From NCBI GenBank assembly GCA_023052935.1, contig CM041292.1:147064439-147128438 (forward strand): a DNA stretch of 64,000 bases, read 5' to 3'. This document shows, one piece after another, positions 35,285 to 46,250 of this stretch. Source of the DNA: Piezodorus guildinii. Lineage: Eukaryota > Arthropoda > Insecta > Hemiptera > Pentatomidae. Positions within the stretch are counted from its first letter, which is position 1. Every line of letters begins with the position of its first letter. The position numbers were made by a program, and so were the translations under genes. The notes under the pieces were generated by a model that searched no databases, was not told where the DNA came from, and worked only from the letters and a program-made list of their open reading frames with translations.

Positions 35285-35765
35285 GATTTTTCTTATCTTC
35301 AGTAATAACCGAGTTTTGGTGGAATCACATCTATTATAATCTGTGACTTGAATATATAGATCAACTAAACTATGTACACATTTTTCTTTATCTTCAAAAA
35401 TAACTCAATTATGGGCAGATTCATGGATAAAATCTCAATTTTTATTTATATTTTCTCTTTTTTTATAACTCTTCGCGGTTTTTGGTTAAAGACATAGATA
35501 ATTTATGTTCTCTATCTTCGAAAATAACGGAGTTTCAAGCGTGTATATAGGCAAGATTCCAATTTTTTTTTATTTATTTATTTTTTTTATTTTGGTCATG
35601 ATTTACTGATTCTAGTACTCCCTTTATATTTTTCTCTATCTTAAAAAAAAAAAAAAACTGAGTTATAGGCGTATTTATGGGTAAAATTTCTAATTATTCG
35701 CTGTTTTTTGGTTAAAAATACTAATAAATATTTTCTCTATTTTCAAAAATTAACGGAGTTATTGA
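35285..35765. repeat. Degenerate tandem repeat, about 100-125 bp per unit
   Basis: The word TCTATCTTCAAAAATAACGG, in varying degrees of decay, recurs near 35290, 35390, 35510, 35630 and 35735, and each time is followed by a GGTAAAATTTC...GTTTTTTGGTTAAA-like stretch. These are about four diverged units. The array sits inside repeat C (35190-36000). Confidence 0.65.
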
Positions 35766-36321
35766 ATTAAATCACTTTTACTCGACCGCTATTTTAAAAA
35801 TAAATTGCTGATATCAACGTCTAAATGATAGGATCATCGTTGCATGGCTTAGTATTTTTGTAGGGAATTAAAAAAAAAAAAAAATTGGTAAAATAGTTTC
35901 AGAGAAATGCCGCGGAAGGCGGACAAACGGACTTTTTAAGATTCGTTATATAAGTTCTACGTATCTTGAAACGTAACCCCATAAATTTTGAGGATGGGTA
36001 ATTTTTTTTTTTGGTCGATTCCAAACGTTCATTATTGAAAATTATAAACCAGAAAACTCTAAAAATGACGCTATCAGTTAACGCAGATAGTAATTATTTT
36101 CAGGCCTTTCCTAATCTTATTTCCCGGTTCGGTATCTCAACTTTTCTCATATATGTAACTATTATTTAATGAGAATAAGAAACAATCCGTCAATAGGTTA
36201 AAGTTAGAAGATCTAGTAACAGTGCTAACTAGGCTAGATAATTTTTTTTTTTTATATTGAACTGGGATTTGTGTTCAAGAGGTAAGCCAAAGCATTGGTG
36301 GGAGGCTCATGTATAATATGA

Positions 36322-36412
36322 TCTGAGGACGGTGGTCATTGGATTGAACTGTGTAGGTAAGGATTAGTGGTATCGGCTTTGAACCTTTGGGTCCGCTAGC
36401 CCTATTATTAAT
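36322..36412 (+). mobile_element. RTE 3' end scrap
   Basis: GTGGTATCGGCTTTGAACCT followed by TGGGTCCGCTAGCCCTATTA matches the last bases of the RTE family at 44640-44705 and 56440-56509, including the (ATT)n tail. Only about 90 bp remain. It lies just downstream of the MIC13 gene. Confidence 0.7.
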
Positions 36413-36623
36413 TTTTTTTTGGTTTAAACAATACAATTGTCACGTCAATTAGTCAGTTATTCGTTCTGATAATGGCCATAACAAATAATCTAAATATTTG
36501 TTCAAATTTTTCGCCACCTAATTGGACGTTCGAACGTGAGTAAGCAGTGTTTGATACCCTCAATAAAACTTATCCTCTTCATAGCACTATAAATTATTAT
36601 TGCGTGAATTAGTAAATTTCTCA

Positions 36624-36788
36624 TTACCCTTCCAATTCCAAGTTTGGTGTTGGTTCTTTCGGTGGGAAGAAATATTCTGGCACTTTCCCTACGAGTATTG
36701 GAATTGAAGCCAGGAAGTCATTGAAACCGATGATGATGTTGTTCCAGACATTTTTTAGATTATACCTTATTCTTGCCATATCATATAC
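36624..36788 (-). CDS. Mic13: MIC13 exon 4 (last)
   Basis: The acceptor is GCTTCACAG. Phase 0. It encodes 54 residues from VYDMARIRYN to NLELEG and a TAA stop. The block RYNLKNVWNNIIIGFNDFLA matches the family's C-terminal conserved region, and the end (PEYFFPPKEPTPNLELEG) is proline- and acid-rich. No canonical AATAAA was seen on this strand in the next 100 bases. Confidence 0.82.
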   Translation of the reverse strand, partial: VYDMARIRYNLKNVWNNIIIGFNDFLASIPILVGKVPEYFFPPKEPTPNLELEG

Positions 36789-39700
36789 CTGTGAAGCAAA
36801 ACAATCTGGTTCAAAGAAAGAAGGAAATTATGCAACCAAAAATTGTTTTTATAATTTTTTTTTTTATTGAAATTTACAACTGTATATTATTATACAACAA
36901 GTAACTATGCTGATGGATGATAAAAGACATTACAAAAACATGAAGAGAACTGCCCATTGGCAGCACTCTTTAGTAGTGAGTCTAAACAAGAAGGTTTCGA
37001 GGCCATCTTCTTTTCAGACGCCTCGGTGGATTATCAGGAATTGAAGAGGAAGCAAGGATTGAAACTAATAGATTAGAGTGGGAGAGGAGTTTTTCATGGA
37101 AGGAGTGATACCTGGTAAAGGCCAAATAAGCAACATATGGAACATTAAGGTCATTGTGGATGATTTTACTCGTGACAAAGTAAGGAGCGTTAAGGATTTT
37201 GGATTGTAAGGATTGGATACGGGAAGATTTGATGGTTTAGTAAAGCCCTAAAGCTCACTCTCTAGGTCATCTGGACTTATGATTGTCAAGTAAATGAATC
37301 TTTTGTAGTTACGTGAAAGGTTAGAGCGTCTGTCTAGTAAGTGTTGGTTTATCCGAAAAAGTCGAGCAGTATGTTGTCTTTTCAGTCTTGTATGCGGATT
37401 CCATGTAAGGCGTTTGTTAAGCAGAAGTCCTGAATAGCGGATCTGTTCATCCGGAACAAGCGGGATATCGTTAAAGGACACTGCAGGGTAGGATATCATA
37501 GGTTTTCGACGAAGGGTAGAGGTGATTTCTTGGGATTTATTGGAATAGATTTTAATTCTCCAATTCTGACACAATACCTCAAGGTCTCTGATGTGGAATT
37601 GAAGAGTTTGAGAGGCAGTTGTAGGATCGTTATTAACTGATAACACGCAGGTGTTATCAGCATAGGTAAAAAGGAATGTGTTAGGATGGGTTGGGATATC
37701 AGCTGTATAGACTGTGTAAAGAATGGGTCCTAGGATACTGCCTTGAGGAGCACCAGCAGACTGGGTAAAAAGCGATGAATAAGAATTATTGTGGTTTATT
37801 TTAAAGGAATTGTCAGAGAGGAAGGACTGGATGATTAGAAAGTATGTAGGAGGAAGGAATTTACGGAGTTTGTATAGCAGTCCAGACTCAACCAAGTATC
37901 AAATCTTGTTTTCATTAATTTAATAATATATGTCCGTTTTTATTTTGTGTACGAATAATAGAATATAGTATATTTTACGTACGTAAAACCCTTCAAATTT
38001 AATTTAAAAAAAAATATTTTCATACTTTTTGACATGAATTCAGTGTGGTAGTCCCTATTATGCCATTCTAATATTTATTTCAAAATAAACTTGTATCTCT
38101 ATAGCTATGAAGGGTCTTGGGTTCATTAGAGATTTGTACTGTTTCACAGTCAATAGCCGTGCAAGGATGTGATTAGCACTAAACGCCCGGCAGCCAGGTT
38201 TTTCCCCCTAATCTTGGGTACTATCTTATAGAGGATGAGTATGCCCTAGGAGGGTCTCCACAATCCAAGGATGATCAATGGAAAAAATAACAGAATAAAT
38301 AATACTGCCTCAGCCAAATTTCGAAGCCGGGACCTGGAGAGCAGTAGATATCTGATATTTCAAAATGTCTGATTTTTAGGGGGCGGGGTGGCTGACTGGA
38401 TTTGCGCGCATTGCCTAGCACAGCTGACCAGAACATGAAACCAAATGATTATGAGTTCGCGTCTCGGTGCTTGGGAGGCTTTTATCTCGGTATTTATCCC
38501 CCACCCTCCCCCCACCCCCTGGCCCGAGAAACCCCCGTATAGCCTTCAAAGACGAGGTAGGGGTAAACAAAAAACAAAAATAAAAAAATTAAAATTTATT
38601 ACATAAATTTCTGTAATAAAAGTGCTGAATTTTACTGAAGGAGAGAGCAGTAGAAAATTAATTTTGTTCTCCTAGGTTTCCAAAAACTCTGTTCATATTA
38701 TAATAGTTAATGCTATACACTAACAAAACAGCCCCAACATAAATCAGATGATGTAAACTGAGCCCTCCAATTACCTCAATGGTGCGGGAGCCAGGGGGGG
38801 GGAGGGGAGAATAAGGAATCCAGATATAAACTATAAAGTTTTGTCTAGTGGCTTTACTATCTTTAATTGCACCCGTAAAATACCTCCTGGGGTGTCCGTT
38901 GAGTCTTGTTCTTCGTAGGGAAGAAGCCTTCAGCCCAGGCCAAGTATCTTTCAGTTAGTGCATCAGTCTTGCTTGCGTCTGACCATATTCCATACCTGTA
39001 AAAATGATTACGAATTAGTGATATCAGTGTCACTCATATTATTATAGAGCATTTAATATAGTAAAGTTTTATAACTCAAAAAATCTGGTGCGGGCAACAC
39101 ACGACTTTCACTTACTGCCGTCTTAAAAATCGATTAAAGGATTTTCAAATACAGTCAGAGATAAAAATTAGTGAAACCATTAAAGAATTAAATAAATTAA
39201 ATATCTATAGTAGCTCAAGTTTTATTAAAAAATCTACTATAGTATTATCTAAAATAATCTGTTAGTTTTATCGGCTCTTTGTTCCTATTTATTAAATTTT
39301 ACATGCTTTTGCATAAGATAATAGTTTTTCTAAAATCTTTAGCTTTCCAACGGTATATTATACATTTATATTACTGTTCTTATGTTCAAAAACAAAAATT
39401 TGAATTAAAGAAATATTTTTCCAGTTTTCTCTTTCAGTTGAGTATCGAATTCGTTCAACTTATATTACAGCTGTTTTTCATCAGTAGTAACAAGATAATA
39501 TTGTTATTTTTATAGAATCTACAAAATAAAAGGTACTTTAGAGGAAGACAATTTAAAAGATCGGCATTTAAGCCCTGTCATACTATTTTAATCAGAATGA
39601 AACTATATTGCATTGAAGCCCATTAAATTTTACATCGATATACCGAGTTTAATCAAAATCCTTAGTGCCGTTTTTGAGAAAATCGTAAAAAGGTGAAAAA

Positions 39701-42700
39701 TGCAAAGTATAATGTGGCTCTTCTGGTTAGCTGATATTGATGAAAAAGTTACTGTAACATCTCGGGAGTATGTTTGTCTCAATTATGAAATTTCAATTTT
39801 AGGACTTTTCGTTTCCGCGTGAGAGTTACACACACACATACCTTTTAGCGGAACTTGGTCATTTGGACTAAGGAGACCTTAAAACGTGTATTTTCGGTGC
39901 AAACTGCAATTCGAAAATTTTCACGATCGCAATTCTTTCTCTTACTATATATTCCATATAAACTCATAAGAGAACAAAACATGTATTATTAAATTAACTT
40001 ACTTTCTTATGTTATAAATTTTATAATCTTCAATCATATTATGTATTTTCTATTAATTTATGTATTTTCAATTATTTCATGTATTTTCAATTATTTTATG
40101 TATTTTCAATTATTTCATGTATCTTTAAATATTTTATGTATTCTCAATTATTTTATGTGTAGTTTTTATGCGTAGGTTTTTTGTATAATTTTTCCTACAA
40201 TCGCAAAGTAACCTCAATTTTTCACCATATGTTTGCCATTAGGCTAATGTACTATAATCACAAAAAAACAAAAATATTTTCTGATTGTAAGGATGACTCA
40301 TCCAAAATCATTGTTAACATTTTGTCCAAATGTAAATATGTGAATAAAGTTTATTTTATTTTATTTTTTTTCCATATAAAGATAAGTGAAAGTAATAAAT
40401 TATAACAATAAAAAGTGATGATTTCTGTATTAGTACTATTAGGGGTTAGCATAAATTAGCTGTTGCCTACTTAGCACCCCATAATTGTTCGTACGCTTGA
40501 TAAACACCCGAATAAATAACATAAGAAACCAGAAAACCAGAAGCTGCCTATTTTTCGTGTCTAGAATAAAAAAAAATTCATATGAACTATAATTTGATTT
40601 ATCAATGAAAAACAGAATATTTATGTTTTATAAAGTGTTTAAATTTTTATGGAATATTCAGAATGTATTAGTTACATGCTTAAGTTTTTAGTTACTAATA
40701 AAATAATAATCATATCTTATCTGAGGTTTGATAATTCATTACAATTGATGGACAAGAACTTTTTTTTAACTTAAACTGTTACACTCGCACAAAGACTGAA
40801 ACGGCAAGAAACTGCTAGCACCTTTCGTTTACTTCAATACTTACTAGACAGACGCTTTAACCTTCCACTTAACTACAAAAGACTCCTCTTCAAGATTATC
40901 ATGAGACCAATCCGGACGTACGGAGTTCGACTTTAGGGCTCTACTTAATCATCGAATTCTTCCTGTATCCAATCTTTACATTCCAAAATCCTTCTTACTT
41001 TGTCTCGAATAAACTCATCCATAAAGACCACAATGTTTCACATGTAGCTGATTTGGTCCGAACAAGGTAACATTTTTTTTCATAAAAAACTTCATTCCCA
41101 CTCTAACCCACTAGTTACGATCCTTGCTTCCTCTTCCATTTCTGATAATCCTCCGAGAACTCTGAAAAGATGTCCTCGAGACCTTCCGGTTTAGATAACC
41201 TACTCTAGCGCAGTTAATAGTCATTATTTCTAATATTTTGTTTTATCTTTAAGCTTATTTACTTGTTACATTATCCAATAAATTTGTAAATTAAAAAAAA
41301 AAAAATAATTAGCTGTTACATTATTAAGTCAACTTACCTGACAGCTTCTTCAACCGCGAGTCCGAAAATAGCAAACTTTAAGATTGTGAAGAAGATTTGT
41401 ACCTTCGTCTTCTTCAATTTGCATTCCTCATCTGGGCAGTTGCAGACTCCTGGATTGCATACGGCTGCAACAGATTTTAGGAATGATTTTGATTGAACTT
41501 AGTGTCAGATTGCAATTAAAGTTTCTTTTATATAAGATAGCTTTTATTCTTATTAAATTATCTCACTTTTTATGTGTAAGCCATTCTGTAATGATTATCA
41601 GTACACTTAATTTTTTTTTTATATTGGAATATAAAGACCCATCTGGAGCCTATCCCACTTATCCATTTGTAATTATAGGTCTAAGAAAAGTTTTATATCA
41701 TATTTAGTCTGTGATAGTTATGTTACTGGTTATGAGATTAGTTAATCATACCCTAATATATTTATATTAAATTGTGACGTTTTATTTTTTAATTATTTTT
41801 GTATGAAGGTATGTTATTCAATAATAAAACCAATAATAAATACTGCAATTTCATAGATAGCAGTTAACCTTAATCATTTTTTATTCCAACCCTTTATTAT
41901 AAATAATGTTTAATGTCTTACAATGGAGTTTCTATACTAAAAAAAAATGTTTTCATAATGTATATATTATTATTGTTTGTTTTGATGTAACTTTATCATT
42001 AGGTTATGTTAGCTTTTTTTAAAAAAATAATATTTAATGATATTATTGGGTTTTTTAAATAGTAATGTTTGATTTTATTATCCGAATTTATGTTTTTTTA
42101 TAGTATGCCTTAAATACGGTAAAGTACGGGGTAAGTACGGCAGGTGGGTTAAAGACGGTCGCGAATGAAGTTAAGGGGTACATTTAGATATCGTTGCATT
42201 ACAAGAGGTTCGCTGGCCAGTGAAGGGTTCGTTAACAGAAGGAAAGTATACTATTTGGTACGGGGGGAGCGTTAATTATTGTTTAGGTACAGGGTTTCTG
42301 ATTAGGAATATATTTCATTCCGCATCACGGGATGTACTGTTCTTTAGTGAAAGAATATCGGTTGCTATATTTCAAGATCGTTGGTCTAAAATCGCGTTTA
42401 TAAACATTCATTCTCCCACCGAAGATAGTGACGATGAAGTAAAATGTGAATTTTATGATAAACTAGAGTCGGTTTACGATAAGTTACCGCGAAATTACAT
42501 TAAGATAATACTAGGCGACGCGAAAGCAAAGGTTGGAAGGGAAGAAGTATATCGTCCTACAATCGGTAAAGAAAGTTTGCACGAATATAGTAATGATAAT
42601 GGGACCCGACTAATAAACTTTGCTATTTCGAAAAACCTAATTATCAAAAGTTTAAACATAAGGATATTCATAAGTATACGTGGACATAAAAGAAAAAACC

Positions 42701-45532
42701 TTAGTTCGACAGGGATTATCAAAATATGCGTGAAAAAAGAAAAACCGCTAAACTGAATTCCTTCCATAATCCAAGCGATAATAATGTGGCTTACTTTCGG
42801 TTAGTAAAAAATGAAAATTCAAAATTCTAAAAAAATAAGAGAAGAGAGTATCTTAAAGGCAAAATAATAGAAGCCAAAATAACGTAAGAGAGATGTACAA
42901 AGGTATAAACATATCGCGTAAAAGATTTGAACCTGAATGGGGTTAAAGATGAGAATAACTAAATTAAAACGTTATAAAGCTGCAGGAAATGATAATATCA
43001 CGAGTGAATTAATCAAGGCGTGTGGAGAAGCGGGCGTTTCCAAATTACATGTTTTAGTTAAAAAGATCTGGGAAAATTAAAAAAAAATGCCCGAAGAATG
43101 GAAAGAATCAATACTTATTCCGATTCACAAAAAAGGACCGAGGACGGATTGTAACAACTATCGTGGGATCTCTCTTCTCCCAGTATGCTATAAAATATTC
43201 TCGTCAATACTAACTAACCGAATCACGGAATACGCTGAGGAAATTATCGGAGACTACCAATGTGGTTTTAGGCGGAATCGCTCGACTATTGATCAAATAT
43301 TTTCCTTACGTCATATATTAGAAAAGAAGCTGGAATACAACGGTGTAGTCCATCAACTCTATATCGATTTTAAAAAGGCTTATGATTCCATAGACCGTCA
43401 GAAGCTATATAACATCATGATTAAACAGGGAATACCTAGAAATTTATTAAACCTTGTAGAGATGTGTTTGTCGGAAAGATTACATAAAGTTAGAATCGGT
43501 CATAATTACTCCGAGAGATTTGAGGTGCGATCGGGTTCGAAACAGGGTGACTCCCTTTCACCTGTTTTGTTTAATATAGCTTTAGAATATGTCATAGAAA
43601 AGGTGATGTGTACCGAGAAAGGCTTAAATATGGGTGACAAGATTCCGGTTTTGGGGTATGCCGATGATTTGGTACTGCTAGGTGAAGACACGGAAACCAT
43701 ACAAATAAATACAAGTGTGTTAATAAAAACCGGTAAACAAATAGGTCTCGAATTAAATACCGATAAGACGAAATATATGATTAGTAGCAGTAATGGTGGC
43801 GATCTTGATCATATTAATGTTTCAGAGCATACTTTTGAACACGTAGAGAGGTTCAAGTATTTAGGTTCAATGATAACAAGAAAAAATGAAATCCAGGAAG
43901 AAATAAAGTCCCGGTTAAAGGTGGGAAATGCGTGTTATTATTCAGTTGCTAAATTACTTTGCTCGCGGCTTCTGTCTAAAAACTTGAAGGTTAGGATTTA
44001 TAAAACTATTATTCTTCCGACGGTTCTTTAGGGATGTGAAACGTGGCCGCTTACTTTGAAGGATGAACAACCGATTAAGGCTTTCGAAAACTGCCCCTGG
44101 GAACTCCGAATCGAACCCCTACACCCAGAAGTGGATGGAGTGGCACACCATGAGTTCCCAGCGCCTCTCATTCAGCCGCGTCACCAGTCTAGCCAGTGGA
44201 GACTGAGTGAGGGCGCTAGAGCCACACATAAAAAAACTTAAAGATTAGAATTTATAAAACTATTATCCTTCCGACGGTTCTTTACGGATGTGAAACGTGG
44301 CCGCTTACTTTGAAGGATGAACAACGGCTTAAGGTTTTCGAAAATAAGGTACTGCGTAAAATATTTGGTCCGAAGAGAGGTGAGGCCACTGAGGAGTTTA
44401 GAAGGTTGCAAAACGCGGAATTGCGGAACTTGTATCCTGTGAATATTATTGAGTAAATAGCATCGCGGAGACTCAAATGGGCGCGTAAAGTTGTTGAGTT
44501 CGGTGAGGAACGGGTTCCGAGAAAGTTGGTATTCGCTGAACCGACTGGTAGGCGTCTGAAAGGTAGGCCGAAGCGTCGATTGGAGGATTGCATTAAGGCT
44601 GATCTCGGGGGCTTGGGTTTGACCGGTGAACATTGGACGAGTCTGTGCAGGCGAAGTTTGGTGGTATCGGCATCGAACCTTCGGGTTCGGTAAGCCTATT
44701 CTTATTATTATAGTATGCCTTCCCTTTCTCCCGTTACTTTCGGAAGCATAGGCTTTCATAAAATCACCGTGTAGCGTAGCCTTTATACGATACTATATCT
44801 GTCTACTGCCCTCTGATTAGTTTAATAAATGCACAAATTTTATTAATATTATGTTTTGTATTTTTAAAACCATCTTTGGAAAGGAGAGCTTGCTTTTAGA
44901 TTACCTCTTAATTTTATTTTATTTTATGAAAATAAACATAATATAAGAAATTCCACGAACTAATCAATGAGAAATATTGAATAGGTGTGCGTTAGGGCTA
45001 CTGGATAGTTTAATTCACTTCTTCTTTTTTTTTTTTTTTTTCTACTATATAGTGAAGAGAGTATCATTTCGAAAAGAAAGGAATAAGAGAGTGCTCAGAA
45101 CTTAGGGTAAGGAATGGCTTATTGCGATACTGCCTGGAATAAATCTTTAGTTGCTGTTGATGAGCTGCTTGGGTCTTGCTTGAATGTAAATCAAAGGTGG
45201 TTAGGGTTGGCGAAAGGTACACTGTAAGTGTGGTAACTGTGCACCTTCCTCTAGTAAGAAACTCAGTCTAAGAAAAAAATTATCGTGATTTTATAATCAT
45301 CTTAAGAATTTTACAGTTTTACAGGCTACTCACAGGTCAGACGTCCCTTGCAGACCTTGATAGGGGCCCCGTGGACGGACCCCATGGCCGAGTTGTGTCG
45401 GTCGGGTTTGGGATGCATCTCCGTTTCCTCGTAGACTGCAACCATCATCTTCCGACCCTGGGCCTCCTTCGATTGCTTCCCGCAAGCCCCGCAGGCCGTT
45501 TTGATGTTGCATATTTTGCTTCCAGGAGGCAT
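36624..45532 (-). CDS. Mic13: MIC13/QIL1 homologue, MICOS subunit, four exons
   Basis: Join of 45532-45334, 41464-41338, 38995-38884 and 36788-36624 on the minus strand. All introns are GT-AG and the phases fit (1, 2, 0), giving 200 residues. From residue 87 on, the protein has the MIC13/QIL1 layout: a membrane segment VQIFFTILKFAIFGLAV (88-104), the following YGIW-SD-x5-LTERY block, and a C-terminal RIRYNLKNVWNNIIIGFNDF block equivalent to the conserved W-N-x-G region. MIC13 bridges MICOS subcomplexes at crista junctions in the mitochondrial inner membrane. The usual protein is about 120 residues. Here about 85 residues precede the membrane segment and hold all eight cysteines. Exons 2 and 3 contain no Met, so the upstream exon is needed for a start. 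The introns (3869, 2342 and 2095 bp) are filled with transposons. MIC13 identity rests on pattern, not a search. Confidence 0.75.
36849..37905 (-). mobile_element. Jockey-clade LINE, 5'-truncated, in MIC13 intron 3
   Basis: The minus-strand frame at 37895-37248 (215 codons) carries a jockey-type reverse transcriptase from GLLYKLRKFLPPTYF through SAGAPQGSILGPILYTVYTADIP and FTYADNTCVLS to WNPHTRLKRQHTARLFRINQ. The catalytic motif reads YADN instead of YADD/YADDT. The frame then breaks near 37250 and continues in another frame through LWGSTKPSN-like remains to the 3' untranslated part, which ends in a T run at 36850-36862 (sense poly(A)). Same family as 20745, 40784, 47021 and 54859. It is in the same orientation as the host gene. 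Confidence 0.85.
38091..38347 (-). repeat. SINE-A copy in MIC13 intron 3
   Basis: The body GAAGGGTCTTGGGTTCATTA, then GAGGGTCTCCACAATCCAAG, matches the family. The head side keeps GCCGGGACCTGGAGAGCAGT but breaks off before box A, so it is truncated at the 5' end of the element. Confidence 0.8.
38383..38590 (+). repeat. Possible SINE, different tRNA-like head
   Basis: GGGGTGGCTGACTGGATTTG could be a box A region and ATGAGTTCGCGTCTC a box B. The body is C-rich (CCCCACCCTCCCCCCACCCC) and ends in an A-rich tail. No second copy occurs in this window. Confidence 0.4.
38884..38995 (-). CDS. Mic13: MIC13 exon 3
   Basis: The acceptor is TTTTTACAG and the donor is GAG|GTATTTT. The exon's first G completes the AG left by exon 2 (Arg). 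It encodes YGIWSDASKTDALTERYLAW, then AEGFFPTKNKTQRTPQE. YGIW and the T-x-x-L-x-x-RY spacing mirror the intermembrane-space segment right after the MIC13 membrane helix. Confidence 0.82.
39077..39960 (-). repeat. Repeat B, complete copy in MIC13 intron 2
   Basis: Aligns along its length with 30794-33117 (minus the LINE) and, in opposite orientation, with 58238-59230. It has no long frame; a 78-codon frame at 39279 is chance. The left end reads AATCTGGTGCGGGCAACACA and then CGACTTTCACTTAC; the right end is TTCTTTCTCTTACTATATAT. Confidence 0.85.
40042..40155. repeat. Tandem repeat, 19 bp x 6
   Basis: Six units of TGTATTTTCAATTATTTYA with one or a few substitutions each, in MIC13 intron 2. It is a minisatellite and has no coding content. 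Confidence 0.9.
40784..41307 (+). mobile_element. Jockey LINE fragment in MIC13 intron 2, antisense to the gene
   Basis: The plus strand reads RLKRQETASTFRLLQYLLDR and then FNLPLNYKRLLFKIIMRPIR in broken frames, the region downstream of the RT palm seen in the copy at 36849. The 3' part ends in an A run at 41292-41305. An 8-bp repeat, CTGTTACA, at 40776-40783 and 41313-41320 may be the target-site duplication. It ends about 30 bp from the exon 2 donor site of MIC13. Confidence 0.72.
41338..41464 (-). CDS. Mic13: MIC13 exon 2, membrane segment
   Basis: The acceptor is CTGTTGCAG and the donor is CAG|GTAAGT. With the last base of exon 1 it encodes S-VCNPGVCNCPDEECKLKKTK, then the hydrophobic run VQIFFTILKFAIFGLAVEEAV. 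Four of its first 15 residues are Cys (C-x4-C-x-C-x4-C). There is no Met in the exon. A jockey fragment ends only about 30 bases beyond the donor. Confidence 0.8.
42112..44707 (+). mobile_element. RTE-clade LINE, chimeric and internally deleted, in MIC13 intron 1
   Basis: The target-site duplication TTATAGTATGCCTT (14 bp) at 42098-42111 and 44708-44721 brackets the whole unit. It begins within the endonuclease domain (LQEVRW-like, then KGSLTEGKYTIWYGG and LGDAKAKVGREE; frame 42220-42756), has deletions in the endonuclease end and linker, then an open RT frame 43087-44031 (314 codons) with YIDFKKAYDSIDRQK, GSKQGDSLSPVLFNIALE and the catalytic LGYADDLVLLG. A TAG ends the frame at ILPTVL. A 139-bp foreign segment (44091-44229) follows, then a second, overlapping RTE 3' end (YGCETWPLTLKDEQ to SNLRVR) with an (ATT)n-type tail. 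It is a non-functional composite, antisense to the host gene. Confidence 0.9.
44091..44229. other. 139-bp GC-rich foreign insert inside the RTE copy
   Basis: Not part of RTE. It contains the 10-bp inverted repeat CTGGGAACTC/GAGTTCCCAG (44097-44106 and 44152-44161) and, on the minus strand, GGGGTTCGATTC, which resembles a tRNA box B. It could be a SINE or a processed structural RNA fragment. Not identified. Confidence 0.55.
45334..45532 (-). CDS. Mic13: MIC13 exon 1, Cys-rich N-terminus
   Basis: It starts at ATG (AAGATGCC context) and runs 66 codons plus one base to a strong donor, ACCT|GTGAGT. It encodes MPPGSKICNIKTACGACGKQ, then a charged region, and ends PIKVCKGRLT. If unspliced, the frame would stop three codons later. 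Cys lie at 8, 14, 17 and 61. I do not recognise this segment in known MIC13 proteins; it could bind metal or be a separate small gene. The matching phase, and the absence of Met in exons 2 and 3, favour a single gene. Confidence 0.65.
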
Positions 45533-45599
45533 CTTAAAATTTTCTATATTTCCTTGTTAATAAATTTCCAATTATAGTCCATATTAGTGTGAATAAAGG

Positions 45600-46140
45600 T
45601 TATAAATGTCACATGATTGTTCTCAAACGCTTAAATAGTTAACCTTGTTTTTGACTTGTGCAGCTTCCTGTCTTCTATTTGAAGCACAACAATTTTATTG
45701 CAATACAAACGGGTTAAGAATGTGCAATTATATTGTAAAACTATTTTATGTTTAATGGTTCTGTCTGAGTTTAATTAAGTTCCTAATTGTATGTTAGTGA
45801 TCATTTGATTTTGCTGAGGCCTGGAAAGTGAGACATACTACGAGTTCTGGCTCAATTGAAATATAGTGCTACTTATGTCTGTTATGTATTGAGATCAGTG
45901 GCTAAAGAAATGAATGGAAGTACGGGTCTTAGTGCACATCCCGGTTTTTTTTAACTCATGAGAAAAATAAAGAGTAAAGGAATAGACTTTCAGAAGAAAA
46001 ATATAGTTGAGCTTACTTGAGTTTACTGACAAGAGGTAGAAGTTACACGAAATTAAGTTATCCTAATTTGTGTTAATTGTTCGATTAATTAATATTAAAA
46101 TTATTTTAACTTGCATGATAAAATACCTATTGATGTGCTT
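45600..46140. other. 5' flank of the MIC13 gene
   Basis: The promoter should lie here. No TATA or initiator could be assigned with confidence, and no other gene is visible. Confidence 0.35.
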
Positions 46141-46250
46141 TGGTATAAAGTCCGCACCGCAAGGTGAAGAAAGAGGTAGGTGAAAATTCCGTGAGAGCGA
46201 GGTCTTGTGAAAGTTCACGGAAATAAAGGGTGTGGAGGAAGGAATAATTT
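46140..46250 (+). repeat. Fragment shared with 52150-52260
   Basis: GGTATAAAGTCCGCACCGCA, followed by a GGTGAAAATTCCGTGAGAGCG-like stretch, recurs near 52155, where it runs straight into the left end of repeat B. It is probably an outer part of repeat B. Confidence 0.6.

Noticed and set aside
40042..40155. CRISPR-like array
   Set aside because: Direct 19-bp tandem repeat without spacers, in a eukaryotic intron.
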